The notes: a model not told the origin generated them from the letters alone. A stretch of 64,000 nucleotides of DNA from Bacteroidaceae bacterium (GCA_017466325.1 JAFTUK010000003.1:1-64000), one strand, 5' to 3'; positions 8,363 through 17,552 are shown, counted from the first letter of the stretch. Made by a program: numbers and translations.

Positions 8363-9466
8363 TTATTTGCCTTCTGCCTCACGTACTGCGGCACGCTTGG
8401 CATACCACTCCTCACGTGAGATTTCGCCTTCCTTGTAGAACTCTGCAGGTTCCTTGGCTGCCTCAGCGGCACCGTCATAACCCCATATCATATAACTTGC
8501 GCCCCATGTGAAGCCGGCTCCGAAGGCGGTGAACAGTATCTTGTCGCCCTTCTTCAGCTTGGGCTCGTATTCCCACAGGCAAAGGGGCAGTGTACCGCCA
8601 GAGGTGTTTGCCATGTGGTCGATGTTCACCATCACCTGCTCTTCCGGGATGTCTATACGGTTCGCCACGGAAACCTCTATGTTGATATTTGCCTGATGGG
8701 GGACCAGCCAGTTGATATTCTCGGCACTGAGACCGTTGCGGCCGGCAACAATCTTCACGGCAGAAGACATGTTCAGTACGGCATGCTTGTAGACAGCCCT
8801 ACCCTCCTGATACACGGTGTGCTCGTGATTGTCCACGCTCTCGTGTGTGGGCATCTTTGCCGAGCCGCCTGCCTTCATGCGCAGATTACCCAGACCTACG
8901 CCGTTGGTACGGTAGTATCCGTCTATCAGGCCCACCTCCTCCGTAGTGGCCTCCATCATCACACAGGCCGCACCGTCGCCGAAGATGGGGCATGAATTGC
9001 GGTCGGTATAGTTGGTCATGGAACTCATGTGGTCGCCTCCGCACAGGATGATGCGCTTGTAGCGTCCGCTACGGATGTAGGAAGCGGCTGCTTCCAGACC
9101 AAAGAGGAAGCCTGCACATGCGGCTTCCATGTCGAAACCGAAGGCATTGTTCAGTCCGCAGGCACCGATTACGAGGGATGCCGTGGAGGGGAAATGGTAG
9201 TCGGGAGTGGTGGTGGCACACAGTACCATATCCACGCTCATGGGGTCTACTCCGGTCTTGCGCAGCAACTGCTTTACGGCACGTATCATCATGTAACTTG
9301 TGCCTGTGCCCTGCTCGGGCTTGAGAATATGGCGCGTCTTCACACCGATACGCTCCATGATCCACTCATCGCTGGTATCCACGATGGTAGACATTTCCTC
9401 GTTGTCCAGTATGTAGTCGGGCACGTAACCTCCCACACCTGTAATTACCGCATTTATCTTTTCCAT
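8363..9466 (-). CDS. fabH: 3-oxoacyl-ACP synthase III FabH
   Basis: 367 residues. FabH condenses acetyl-CoA with malonyl-ACP to start fatty acid synthesis. The catalytic triad is visible: Cys in MEAACAGFLFGLE, His in WLVPHQANI and Asn in DHMANTSGGT. Most FabH proteins end soon after the GAGFTWGASYMIWG strand. This one continues with a charged Ala/Glu-rich tail of about 40 residues (KEPAEFYKEGEISREEW...). The gene follows rpmF after a 139-nt gap with a hairpin and is followed at 9 nt by era. Confidence 0.95.
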   Translation of the reverse strand: MEKINAVITGVGGYVPDYILDNEEMSTIVDTSDEWIMERIGVKTRHILKPEQGTGTSYMMIRAVKQLLRKTGVDPMSVDMVLCATTTPDYHFPSTASLVIGACGLNNAFGFDMEAACAGFLFGLEAAASYIRSGRYKRIILCGGDHMSSMTNYTDRNSCPIFGDGAACVMMEATTEEVGLIDGYYRTNGVGLGNLRMKAGGSAKMPTHESVDNHEHTVYQEGRAVYKHAVLNMSSAVKIVAGRNGLSAENINWLVPHQANINIEVSVANRIDIPEEQVMVNIDHMANTSGGTLPLCLWEYEPKLKKGDKILFTAFGAGFTWGASYMIWGYDGAAEAAKEPAEFYKEGEISREEWYAKRAAVREAEGK

Positions 9467-9521
9467 TTTACGAACTAATACATTTAATCATAATACGCGC
9501 GTGCGCGCAGATATAAAGATA

Positions 9522-9576
9522 AATAAAGCCGTAGAGTATCCGCAAACGGGTTGCAGGTGCTTCTACGGCCTTTATT
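9522..9576. terminator. Hairpin between rpmF and fabH
   Basis: GCCGTAGA (9528-9535) pairs with TCTACGGC (9562-9569), with AATAAA before and TTTATT after. It could partly end the DUF177-rpmF transcript. On the minus strand the tail is weakly T-rich, so leaky attenuation is as likely as full termination. Confidence 0.6.
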
Positions 9577-9605
9577 CAAAACCAACCTTTGTTGGCTGAT
9601 AAACT

Positions 9606-9785
9606 TTAAGCCTCCTTCTCAATAGCCAACTTGCCACGGTAGTAACCGCAAGCGGGGCAAACAGTGTGGTAAACGTAGAATTCACCGCAGTTTGAGCATA
9701 CTGCCAATGCAGGAGCTACTGCCTTGTCATGGGTTCTTCTCTTGAGAGTACGAGTCTTTGACTGTCTTCTTTTAGGATGTGCCAT
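9606..9785 (-). CDS. rpmF: 50S ribosomal protein L32
   Basis: 59 residues. It starts MAHPKRRQSKTRT and has the zinc ribbon CSNCGEFYVYH...CPACGY with all four Cys. It lies 12 nt downstream of the DUF177 gene, the classic L32 partner, and upstream of fabH. Confidence 0.95.
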   Translation of the reverse strand: MAHPKRRQSKTRTLKRRTHDKAVAPALAVCSNCGEFYVYHTVCPACGYYRGKLAIEKEA

Positions 9786-9797
9786 TTTGTTTTATCT

Positions 9798-10307
9798 TTA
9801 TTTATTAGTTTTTGTTTTCAACTGTTCCAGTGCAGCCCATCTGGGGTCCGGTTGCTTTTCGCGGTCTGCCGCGTCAAGTCTTCCGATTACCTGTGCATTG
9901 CACTCCCCTTCGGGATGAACGTGGCGTATGGGTATTTCCAGTGCCAGCATTTCATACAGATGCCACGACAAGTCCAGAACTCCGGGGTTCTCCGCAACGG
10001 TGATCAGTTCGCCATCGTCGTCGTCCTCTTCGCCCAGCCTTGCCTTCAGGCTGCATTCTCCTTGGATGGGCTGGCTCATGAGTTCCAGACAGCGGTCGCA
10101 CTCCACATTCACCGTTCCTTCATACTGGAAGTCCAGGTCGAAGGCCTCGGAGGTACGTTTCACCCGCAGTGCCACGTCAACTTGCCCGGATGCTATTTCC
10201 GGCCCATGAACGGCGGAGAAGAAGTCGTCCGTCAGATGCCAGCGATGCGACACAGCATCCTCTGTCATACCCTTCAGGTCCACTTTATAGCCGTCCACTC
10301 TATCCAT
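9798..10307 (-). CDS. yceD: DUF177 / YceD-family protein
   Basis: 169 residues from the ATG at 10307, chosen because the -7 box at 10315-10322 lies just upstream and excludes a longer frame. The DUF177 family is tied to 23S rRNA accumulation or maturation and is nearly always next to rpmF, as here. Two family features are visible: the VECDRCLELMSQPIQG segment with a Cys pair, and an acidic loop (GEEDDDDGEL). It opens the operon DUF177-rpmF-fabH-era-der. Confidence 0.85.
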   Translation of the reverse strand: MDRVDGYKVDLKGMTEDAVSHRWHLTDDFFSAVHGPEIASGQVDVALRVKRTSEAFDLDFQYEGTVNVECDRCLELMSQPIQGECSLKARLGEEDDDDGELITVAENPGVLDLSWHLYEMLALEIPIRHVHPEGECNAQVIGRLDAADREKQPDPRWAALEQLKTKTNK

Positions 10308-10314
10308 CGGGGTG

Positions 10315-10322
10315 CAAAGGTA
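10315..10322 (-). promoter_or_regulatory. -7 box for the DUF177-rpmF operon
   Basis: Minus-strand TACCTTTG, 8 nt upstream of the chosen ATG. Confidence 0.6.
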
Positions 10323-10389
10323 CGACTTTTTACTGAAATTCACCAAGATTACGACGTCTTTTTTTTCTTTATTGTTCAAAATCTTCGTC

Positions 10390-11556
10390 TTACGAGTTCA
10401 ATTCTATGCGGAACACGGTACCAGACGCAGGGTCGCTGCTCTTCACGAAGATACGTCCGCGGTGGTATTCTTCCACTATCCTTTTGGCCAGGGACAAACC
10501 CAGCCCCCATCCGCGCGACTTGGTGGTATATCCGGGCAGGAAGATGGTTTTCCATCTGCCGGGAGGGATGCCTTTGCCAGTATCCGCCACCTCTATGGAG
10601 CACGTATAGGCATCCTTCCTGACGGTTATGGCTATGCTCCCCTTGCTGTCCATGGCATCTATGGCGTTCTTGCAGAGGTTCTCCACCACCCATTCGAACA
10701 GAGGGGCACACAAGGGAGTCTCCACCCTGCCCTCTGGCAGGTCTGCCGTAATGGCAACGCGGTTGCTGGCACGGCATCGGATATAATCCACCACATGCCC
10801 CACCACCTCGCATACATCCGTACTCTTCAACTCGGGCAGAGAACCTATCTTGGAAAAGCGCTCGGCTATGAGTTGGAGGCGCTGCACATCGCGCCCCATC
10901 TCGGGGATAAGGGTATCGTCGGGATACGTTTCCCGGAGCACCTCCACCCATGCCATTAGGCTGCTGATGGGGGTTCCCAACTGATGTGCCGTCTCCTTGG
11001 ACAGTCCCACCCACACTTTGTTCTGCTCGGACTTCTTGCTGCTGAGCAGGGCATATATGGCCACGATAACGAAGATGGACACTATGCCCAACTGCACATA
11101 GGGCCACAGGGCCAGGCGGCGGAGCAGAAGCGAGTCGGCATAATACACATCCAGCCAATCGTCCTCGGACAGCGCAATACGGATGGAGTGCGGCGGCATG
11201 CCGTCGTACTCTTCAACATTGCGCTCCATCTGCACCCTGCCCTCATCGTCCACCACCTTCACCGGTATGGTGTTGTTGCTGTTCAGCACCTTCAGCACCA
11301 GGGAGAGGTCGGCATCCGAGTCGGCCTCGCCAAGGGAACGCATGGCCTCGGCCCACGTTTCCATCTTCACCTGCTCCTCGCGTTTGAGGTCGCGCACCAG
11401 ATAATGGCTCACCACCAGCGATGCCACACTAAGCAGCACCGCCACCACTATCAGCGTTATCCTGATGCGTTTTATTCTGTCAGCCCATTGCATACACATT
11501 GATAACGTAACGGACACACCTTTTATTATAAACCGACACCACTTTTTATTCTCCAT
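10390..11556 (-). CDS. Membrane sensor histidine kinase (orphan)
   Basis: 388 residues. Transmembrane helices lie at about residues 32-52 and 152-172 and bracket a periplasmic sensor of about 100 residues. The cytoplasmic part has the H-box SKETAHQLGTPISSL (His-191), N-box ENLCKNAIDAM, G1 DTGKGI and G2 GWGLGLSLAKRIVEEYHRG. It should autophosphorylate and pass phosphate to a response regulator, but none is adjacent. It is not part of the DUF177 operon: a predicted promoter at 11670-11698 gives it a leader of about 110 nt. That leader carries a 22-bp palindromic repeat array. The start at 11556 is tentative; an internal MCMQ is possible. Confidence 0.88.
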   Translation of the reverse strand: MENKKWCRFIIKGVSVTLSMCMQWADRIKRIRITLIVVAVLLSVASLVVSHYLVRDLKREEQVKMETWAEAMRSLGEADSDADLSLVLKVLNSNNTIPVKVVDDEGRVQMERNVEEYDGMPPHSIRIALSEDDWLDVYYADSLLLRRLALWPYVQLGIVSIFVIVAIYALLSSKKSEQNKVWVGLSKETAHQLGTPISSLMAWVEVLRETYPDDTLIPEMGRDVQRLQLIAERFSKIGSLPELKSTDVCEVVGHVVDYIRCRASNRVAITADLPEGRVETPLCAPLFEWVVENLCKNAIDAMDSKGSIAITVRKDAYTCSIEVADTGKGIPPGRWKTIFLPGYTTKSRGWGLGLSLAKRIVEEYHRGRIFVKSSDPASGTVFRIELNS

Positions 11557-11566
11557 GTCAAGCAGT

Positions 11567-11632
11567 CAGTTTCCCAATGGGAGAACTGCAGTTTCCCCAC
11601 GAGAAAACTGGAGTTTCCTTGTAGGGAAACTG
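11567..11632. repeat. 22-bp palindromic repeat array, copy 1
   Basis: The half-motifs GAGAACTG (11581), GAAAACTG (11603) and GGAAACTG (11625) recur every 22 bp. Each of the first two is followed by its inverse (CAGTTTCC or GAGTTTCC), giving tandem palindromes. The same array recurs at 54997-55062. It lies in the predicted leader of the histidine kinase gene. Confidence 0.85.
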
Positions 11633-11669
11633 AAAAGGGCCAACGAAGGGGGACTTCGACATAAAATGA

Positions 11670-11698
11670 CAAAGATATACTGCACTACCATTCACAAA
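11670..11698 (-). promoter_or_regulatory. Predicted promoter of the histidine kinase gene
   Basis: Minus-strand TATCTTTG (11670-11677) with TTTG at 11695-11698, a 17-bp gap. Confidence 0.5.
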
Positions 11699-11775
11699 TT
11701 GGACAATTCATCTGCACAAACATGGCATTGACGGCGTATACCCAAGGTGCTCTCCTTCGGATTTTCTCAAATAAA

Positions 11776-11807
11776 TTTGGTAAATCGCTCACTTAATCGT
11801 AATTTTG
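11776..11807 (+). promoter_or_regulatory. proS promoter (shared promoter cassette)
   Basis: TTTG at 11776-11779, a 20-bp gap, and TAATTTTG at 11800-11807. About 45 bp around it are nearly identical to the middle mlaE promoter at 3833-3876. Confidence 0.75.
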
Positions 11808-11834
11808 TACGCGAAATAATACATTATACAATAT

Positions 11835-13313
11835 ATGGCAAAAGAACTTGACTTCCTCACAAAGAGAAGTGAGGATTATTCTAAGTGGTACAACGAACTG
11901 GTGGTTAAGGCCGACCTGGCCGAACAGAGTGATGTGCGCGGTTGCATGGTGATAAAGCCCTATGGCTACGCCATCTGGGAGAAGATGCAGCGCGTGCTGG
12001 ACGATAAGTTCAAGGAGACGGGTGTGCAGAACGCCTACTTCCCCCTGCTTATCCCCAAGAGTTTCCTGTCTCGCGAGGCCGAGCATGTGGAGGGCTTCGC
12101 CAAGGAGTGCGCCGTGGTAACTCACTACCGTCTGAAGACAAACGAGACAAAGGACGGTGTGGTGGTAGACCCCTCTGCACGACTGGAGGAGGAACTTATT
12201 ATCCGTCCCACCTCTGAGACAATCATATGGAATACTTTCAAGAACTGGATACAGTCCTACCGCGACCTGCCCCTGCTGGTAAACCAGTGGTGTAACGTGA
12301 TGCGCTGGGAGATGCGCACACGTCTGTTCCTGCGTACTGCCGAGTTCCTGTGGCAGGAGGGACACACCGCACATGCCACACGCGAGGAGGCCGAGGAGCG
12401 TGCACGCCAGATGCTGAAGGTGTATGCCGACTTTGCAGAGAACTACATGGCCGTGCCCGTGGTGCAGGGTGTGAAGAGCGAGACAGAGCGCTTTGCCGGT
12501 GCACTGGACACATACACCATAGAGGCCATGATGCAGGACGGTAAGGCCTTGCAGAGCGGCACAAGCCACTTCCTGGGACAAAACTTCGGCAAGGCCTTTG
12601 ACGTCCAGTTCCTGAACAAGGAGAACAAACCCGAATACGCCTGGGCTACCAGTTGGGGCGTGAGCACACGCCTGATGGGTGCTCTGATAATGACCCACTC
12701 CGACGACAACGGTCTGGTGCTGCCTCCTGCACTGGCTCCCATACAAGTGGTGATAATACCCATAGGCAAGCCTGCACAGATGGAGCAGTTGGATGCCAAG
12801 GCCACGGAGATAATGAACAACCTGAAGGCCATGGGCGTAAGCGTGAAGTATGACAATGCCGACAACAAGCGTCCCGGTTTCAAGTTCGCCGACTACGAAC
12901 TGAAGGGTGTTCCCGTGCGTCTGGTTCTGGGTGCCCGCGATCTGGAACAGGGTCTGGTGGAGGTTATGCGCCGCGACACCCTGGAGAAGGAGAACATCGC
13001 CGTGGAGGGCATAGAGCAGTACATCAAGAACCTGCTGGACGAAATCCAGCAGAACATCTTCAAGAAGGCAAAGGATGCACGCGACGCACGCATCTACGAG
13101 TGCGACAACTACGAGGAGTTCAAGGAGCGTGTGAAGGACGGCGGTTTCTTCCTGTGCCACTGGGACGGCACTGCCGAGACCGAGGCAAAGATAAAGGAGG
13201 AGACACAGGCCACCATCCGTTGCGTGCCCTTCGGCGTGGAGCAGACACCCGGCACGGATATGGTGAGCGGAAAACCCTCCGTGGCCCGCGTGCTCATAGC
13301 CCGCTCCTACTAA
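11835..13313 (+). CDS. proS: Prolyl-tRNA synthetase (short, eukaryote-like type)
   Basis: 492 residues. It charges tRNA-Pro. The class II core shows motif 2 as [19 protein letters not shown], the RPTSET segment and the [10 protein letters not shown] region. There is no bacterial insertion domain between motifs 2 and 3, so this is the compact archaeal/eukaryotic-like form usual in Bacteroidetes. An anticodon-binding domain starts near [11 protein letters not shown], and a C-terminal Cys-rich-like end closes with ARVLIARSY. Two MFS genes follow on the same strand. Confidence 0.95.
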   Translation: MAKELDFLTKRSEDYSKWYNELVVKADLAEQSDVRGCMVIKPYGYAIWEKMQRVLDDKFKETGVQNAYFPLLIPKSFLSREAEHVEGFAKECAVVTHYRLKTNETKDGVVVDPSARLEEELIIRPTSETIIWNTFKNWIQSYRDLPLLVNQWCNVMRWEMRTRLFLRTAEFLWQEGHTAHATREEAEERARQMLKVYADFAENYMAVPVVQGVKSETERFAGALDTYTIEAMMQDGKALQSGTSHFLGQNFGKAFDVQFLNKENKPEYAWATSWGVSTRLMGALIMTHSDDNGLVLPPALAPIQVVIIPIGKPAQMEQLDAKATEIMNNLKAMGVSVKYDNADNKRPGFKFADYELKGVPVRLVLGARDLEQGLVEVMRRDTLEKENIAVEGIEQYIKNLLDEIQQNIFKKAKDARDARIYECDNYEEFKERVKDGGFFLCHWDGTAETEAKIKEETQATIRCVPFGVEQTPGTDMVSGKPSVARVLIARSY

Positions 13314-13323
13314 CCCGACCCAA

Positions 13324-13347
13324 AGGATCTTGAGTCCGCAAGATCCT
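13324..13347. other. Perfect 9-bp hairpin in the proS-MFS spacer
   Basis: AGGATCTTG, loop AGTCCG, CAAGATCCT. No T-run follows, so it is not a standard terminator. It may attenuate transcription or protect the proS 3' end. Confidence 0.5.
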
Positions 13348-13364
13348 AAAGTCACTAACGAGAT

Positions 13365-14594
13365 ATGAAGTCTAACGAAGGAGGATTGTGGACCATCACA
13401 CTCTTTGCTACCAACGAGATACCATCGGTGGTGGTTACCTTCGTGGCACTTATAATGTTCCTGCAAATAGGCATGGGGGTGGCTACGTCCACCCTTTTTG
13501 CTACCCTGCTACTGTTGCCCTGGGTGACACAACCTCTGATGCGCAAGTTCCTGCCTGGAACTGAGGGTGGCAGGATATGGATACACATGGCAGAGGCAAT
13601 GATTACCGCCATGCTGCTTACTTTTGCCCTGACCATGGAGAACGGGAAATGGTGGACCGTGGGAATGCTGATGGGGATAAGCGTGCTGAGTGCATGGCAC
13701 GACCTGCAGGCACGGCGCTACTACAAGAGGCGCACCATGCATGCTCTGGAGAACTACCACACAGTGCTACGCACCCTGTCTTCACAGATGGCAACGGTAC
13801 TGACCTACGGTCTGATGATAATGGCAGTGGGCGTGTTGCAGATATATTTCCGACAAAGGGCAGTAACATACTCCTGGTCCTTGGGATTCTATATACTGGC
13901 CGGAGCCTATCTGTTGCTGACAATGGCCAACGTGATATTGCTGAAACCTCCAGGAAATCCACCCATACCCACACCACAGCAATGGCCGTGGCAACGTCCC
14001 GGCTGGACACACCAGTCCCTGCTACTGGCGATGATGCTGATTCCGCAGGGACTGATGTTCTATAGCAGGACCATCTTTCTGCTGGCAAGGCCACAGGACA
14101 GAGGACTGGGATGCACATTACAGGAAGTGGGGTTTGCCCAAGGGACAATAGGAGTGATAGCATTCCTGCTGGGTGTGGCGTTGGGACGTGCCATGCAGTA
14201 CCGCTACGGAGAAACAAAGATGCGTTGGTTTCTGACCATCTGTCTGGGGTTGTCGCCCTTGGCCTATCTAATCATGACACGTTTTATACCCGACAATCTA
14301 TGGACATTGTCGGCACATACTTTTCTGGCACAGTTGTTCTTCGGTCTGGGACTTAACGCATGCCGAAAGTACATAGAGAACATATCCGGAGAACGCTATC
14401 AGAATGCAGTCAATCCGTTATACATACCTATCATCTGCCTGTGCCTGTTGCTGCCTATGGCGATGAGCGGATTCATGCTGAGCAGAATTACTTTCGAACA
14501 ATTCTTCATGATAGACACGTTGTGCGCTCTACCAGTATGGATAGCGATAACCATCAAATGCATTCTTCCTGCAATAAAAAGAAGTTCACGATAA
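13365..14594 (+). CDS. MFS transporter, AmpG-like paralogue 1
   Basis: 409 residues with about 12 hydrophobic helices, so an inner-membrane permease. Its N-terminus (LFATNEIPSVVVTFVALIMF) aligns with that of the next gene (YFAEALPYVAVMTLSTIMY), so the two are tandem paralogues. This copy has lost the PLW-x-P-x-VD signature after helix 2 (here PWVTQPLMRKFLPG) and the ATHDIAADG motif (here AWHDLQARR). Its substrate or mechanism may therefore have diverged. AmpG-like carriers import muropeptides in Proteobacteria; applying that here is inference. It lies 51 nt after proS and 21 nt before the second copy. Confidence 0.75.
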   Translation: MKSNEGGLWTITLFATNEIPSVVVTFVALIMFLQIGMGVATSTLFATLLLLPWVTQPLMRKFLPGTEGGRIWIHMAEAMITAMLLTFALTMENGKWWTVGMLMGISVLSAWHDLQARRYYKRRTMHALENYHTVLRTLSSQMATVLTYGLMIMAVGVLQIYFRQRAVTYSWSLGFYILAGAYLLLTMANVILLKPPGNPPIPTPQQWPWQRPGWTHQSLLLAMMLIPQGLMFYSRTIFLLARPQDRGLGCTLQEVGFAQGTIGVIAFLLGVALGRAMQYRYGETKMRWFLTICLGLSPLAYLIMTRFIPDNLWTLSAHTFLAQLFFGLGLNACRKYIENISGERYQNAVNPLYIPIICLCLLLPMAMSGFMLSRITFEQFFMIDTLCALPVWIAITIKCILPAIKRSSR

Positions 14595-14615
14595 AATCCG
14601 GAGCAAAATTAGACA

Positions 14616-15938
14616 ATGAACATTATAAAACGCAACAACCCAGTATCATGGGTTCCGTCACTTTATTTTGCTGAAGCACTGCCATACGTGGCGGTGATGA
14701 CATTGTCCACGATCATGTATACCAACATGGGCATGACGAACACGGAAGTGGCATTGTACACCTCATGGTTGTACCTGCCGTGGGTTATAAAACCTCTGTG
14801 GAGTCCGCTGGTAGACAGTTTAAAGACAAAGCGTTGGTGGATACTGATGATGCAGGTGCTGGTGGGAACGTCCCTGGCAGGGGTGGCGTTAACAATGCAG
14901 ACCGAGATGTGGCTGAAGATGTCGATGGCGTTCTTCTGGCTGATGGCTTTCAGCAGTGCCACACACGACATAGCTGCCGACGGCTTCTATATCCTGGGAT
15001 TGACGGATAAGGAGCAAGCCTTTTATGTAGGTGTCAGATCCACATTCTACCGCATAGGCACCATCTTCTGCCAGGGCGGACTTGTGATGCTGGCAGGCAT
15101 TATGCAAAGAGAACACCCCGTGGCAGTGGCATGGGGACTGGCAATGGGAGGACTGGCGGCGATAATGATAGCCCTGGCAGCCTGGCACGGAAGAAACTTG
15201 CCGAAGGTGGCAAAGGATGTGGAGTCCACTACAGAGGAGGGCATACAGGACATCATGGGTCGGATTCCATGGATCGGCAAACTGAGAGACTATGCCTTGC
15301 TGGCACCGATGACACCGTTCATAGAGACATTGGCGTCGTTCTTTTACAGGAAAGGCGTGGGAACAGCCATAGTGTTCATGCTGTTGTTCAGATTTCCTGA
15401 GGCCCAACTGGCAAAAATGGCACAGCCCTTCATGCTGCGCGGAATAGAAGAAGGCGGTCTGGCGATGAGTACGGAGATGGTGGGATTTACATACGGCACC
15501 TTGGGTGTGTTGGGCCTATTGGGAGGCGGAATACTAGGAGGATTCCTTGTGAGCATGAGCGGACTGAAACGCTGGTGGTGGCCTATGATTATGGCAATAT
15601 CGTTGCCTGATGCCGTTTACATATACCTTGCCACGGTACAGCCTGATTCCATTTGGATAATAGGTTCTTGCGTGCTGATAGAGCAGTTAGGTTATGGATT
15701 CGGATTTACTGCCTACATGCTCTTTCTGGTATACTTCTCGAAAGGAGAGAGAAGCACCAGTGTGTTCAGCATATGCACCGCCCTTCAGGCCATGGGCATG
15801 ATGCTACCAGGCATGATTGCAGGCTATTTGGCAGACCTGTGGGGCTTCACCGGTTTCTTCTGGTGGGTAATGCTTTGCTGCCTGGTCACCGTGGCAGTAA
15901 GTGCCATTGTAAAAATACCGCACGAAGAAAAAGCCTGA
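14616..15938 (+). CDS. MFS transporter, AmpG-like paralogue 2
   Basis: 440 residues and about 12 membrane helices. It retains typical AmpG-like MFS signatures: PWVIKPLWSPLVDSLKTKRWW after helix 2 and SSATHDIAADGFYILGL after helix 4. A Lys/Glu-rich central loop (KVAKDVESTTEEGIQD) separates the two halves. The likely role is import of cell-wall sugar-peptide fragments or a related solute, by family resemblance only. It is in line with paralogue 1 upstream and coaX 31 nt downstream. Confidence 0.8.
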   Translation: MNIIKRNNPVSWVPSLYFAEALPYVAVMTLSTIMYTNMGMTNTEVALYTSWLYLPWVIKPLWSPLVDSLKTKRWWILMMQVLVGTSLAGVALTMQTEMWLKMSMAFFWLMAFSSATHDIAADGFYILGLTDKEQAFYVGVRSTFYRIGTIFCQGGLVMLAGIMQREHPVAVAWGLAMGGLAAIMIALAAWHGRNLPKVAKDVESTTEEGIQDIMGRIPWIGKLRDYALLAPMTPFIETLASFFYRKGVGTAIVFMLLFRFPEAQLAKMAQPFMLRGIEEGGLAMSTEMVGFTYGTLGVLGLLGGGILGGFLVSMSGLKRWWWPMIMAISLPDAVYIYLATVQPDSIWIIGSCVLIEQLGYGFGFTAYMLFLVYFSKGERSTSVFSICTALQAMGMMLPGMIAGYLADLWGFTGFFWWVMLCCLVTVAVSAIVKIPHEEKA

Positions 15939-15969
15939 CCCCTACCCTACACAAATTTCAATACCCCAT

Positions 15970-16656
15970 ATGCACATACTTTTTGACATTGGCAATACAC
16001 GTATGAAGGTATCCGTTGCAGACAACAACGGGATCATACCGGCAGAAAATTGGAAGGAACTACTAACCGATGCGGATACTGTGATGGTCAGCAACGTTGC
16101 CGGAGACAAAGCACTTCCACACGAAATTGCAGAACACCCAAGATGCCATATACTGACATGGCAGTCTCCCGAAGCATCATGGTGGTTGAAGGATATACCT
16201 GCAGGACTGGGAGCTGACCGAGTGGCAGCCGACATCGGTGCAAGAAGTATACGTCCGAACCAGACTCTGTTAATTATAGATGCAGGTACATGCCTGACTT
16301 TTGACGTAATAGGTCGCAACGGTAGTATATTGGGAGGAGCTATTTCGCCTGGAATTAGCCTGAGGTTGAAAGCAATGCACGAACACACAGCAGCGCTGCC
16401 GCTTTTGGATGTCCAAGGGGAACATCCGGTTCTGGGTTACGACACCCACACATCCATGCGAAGCGGTGCCATAAACGGGGTAAGATGGGAAATAGAGGGA
16501 TACATACGACATATTATGTCAATGTACCCCGACCTGCATGTTTTCTTCACTGGCGGAGACAATATAGAGTTTCCGAGTGACCTACAGGAAATAGTCTCAT
16601 GCGACAGGCTGTTGGTACAGAAAGGCCTGCTGGCTGTTGGGAAGAAGATGGAGTAG
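15970..16656 (+). CDS. coaX: Type III pantothenate kinase
   Basis: 228 residues. It phosphorylates pantothenate in the first step of CoA synthesis. The ASKHA-fold motifs are visible: N-terminal LFDIGNTRMKVS, central LGADRVAADIGA, phosphate-binding LLIIDAGTCLTFDVI, GGAISPGISLRLKAMHEHTA and C-terminal FFTGGD. It is at the short end of the family. Its stop codon directly abuts the stop of convergent lpxH (16656/16657) with no spacer or terminator. Confidence 0.94.
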   Translation: MHILFDIGNTRMKVSVADNNGIIPAENWKELLTDADTVMVSNVAGDKALPHEIAEHPRCHILTWQSPEASWWLKDIPAGLGADRVAADIGARSIRPNQTLLIIDAGTCLTFDVIGRNGSILGGAISPGISLRLKAMHEHTAALPLLDVQGEHPVLGYDTHTSMRSGAINGVRWEIEGYIRHIMSMYPDLHVFFTGGDNIEFPSDLQEIVSCDRLLVQKGLLAVGKKME

Positions 16657-17514
16657 TCAAAGTTCGAAGTTGTCCAGCAACATGGACTCTCCGTCCCATA
16701 CGGCATAGGTGTACTTCCTTATCCATTCGCCGAGAATGAGGAGGCGGGCCTGGCGGGAGAGCATGAGGTCGAGTTCTATGTGGCGGTGACCGAAGATGAA
16801 AAAGGAGGTGGCGGGATGGGAGTGCAGATATTGTTTGGAGAAGATTACCAATGGTTCGTTGGCCTCGCCCTGGAAAGGTTCCTCCGTTTCCATGTTGCTG
16901 GAAAGGACATCGCCCAAGGCATTTCTGGCTTCTCCGTCTTCGGAAACAAAAAGAGTGTCGCCGTTCTCGGCAACGGCATTCCTGCTATGCTTCAGTCGGC
17001 TGGACTTTGCCCAACGTAGGCCGAATTCCATGCCCCAGTCGGCAGGGAATATGTTTCGGAAGAGCCATTGGCACAATGGTGAATGGAAGATGGCACGGAT
17101 GAAACGGAAACCACGGCTGGGGTCACCCAGTCCGTCGCCATGTCCCACAAAGGCGGTAAAGGGGGTGCCGGAGAGGGATGGCAGGGAGATTTCCATGGGG
17201 GCGGTGTGCAGTATTACTCCGCACTCCTCGTGGAGATAGTCAAAGGCCCACATGTCGTGATTGCCGGTGAAGTAGTGTATCTCTATGCCGGCATCCGAGA
17301 GTTCGGACAATTTCCCGAGGAAGCGCGTGTAACCCTTGGGGATGACATTGTGGTACTCGAACCAGAAGTCGAAGATGTCTCCCAAAAGATATATGGCGGA
17401 TGCCTCGTGGCGTATGGAGTCGAGAAAGCGGCACAATCTCTGCTCACGCTCGCGGTTGTCTGCCGAAGCGCGGCTGCCCAGATGGGCATCGCTGAGGAAA
17501 TATATCTTCTTCAT
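16657..17514 (-). CDS. lpxH: UDP-2,3-diacylglucosamine diphosphatase LpxH
   Basis: 285 residues from the ATG at 17514. The longer frame upstream overlaps the DUF59 gene and is rejected. LpxH hydrolyses UDP-2,3-diacylglucosamine to lipid X on the cytoplasmic membrane face during lipid A synthesis. All calcineurin-like metal motifs are present: SDAHLG, GDIFDFW, GNHDMW, GHGDGLG and GHRHIE. It is longer than the roughly 240-residue enterobacterial form, with an insert after GHGDGLGDPSRGFRFIRA. The visible operon is DUF59 gene, then lpxH. Confidence 0.92.
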   Translation of the reverse strand: MKKIYFLSDAHLGSRASADNREREQRLCRFLDSIRHEASAIYLLGDIFDFWFEYHNVIPKGYTRFLGKLSELSDAGIEIHYFTGNHDMWAFDYLHEECGVILHTAPMEISLPSLSGTPFTAFVGHGDGLGDPSRGFRFIRAIFHSPLCQWLFRNIFPADWGMEFGLRWAKSSRLKHSRNAVAENGDTLFVSEDGEARNALGDVLSSNMETEEPFQGEANEPLVIFSKQYLHSHPATSFFIFGHRHIELDLMLSRQARLLILGEWIRKYTYAVWDGESMLLDNFEL

Positions 17515-17552
17515 TCCGGTCCCTATTATATATATATAATGTATCTGATGTA

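Noticed and set aside
11793-13466. A 557-codon open frame on the strand opposite proS
   Set aside because: It mirrors the proS codon pattern in a shadow frame, has no domain signals and is rich in Cys/His/Leu runs typical of antisense shadows; proS itself is unambiguous.
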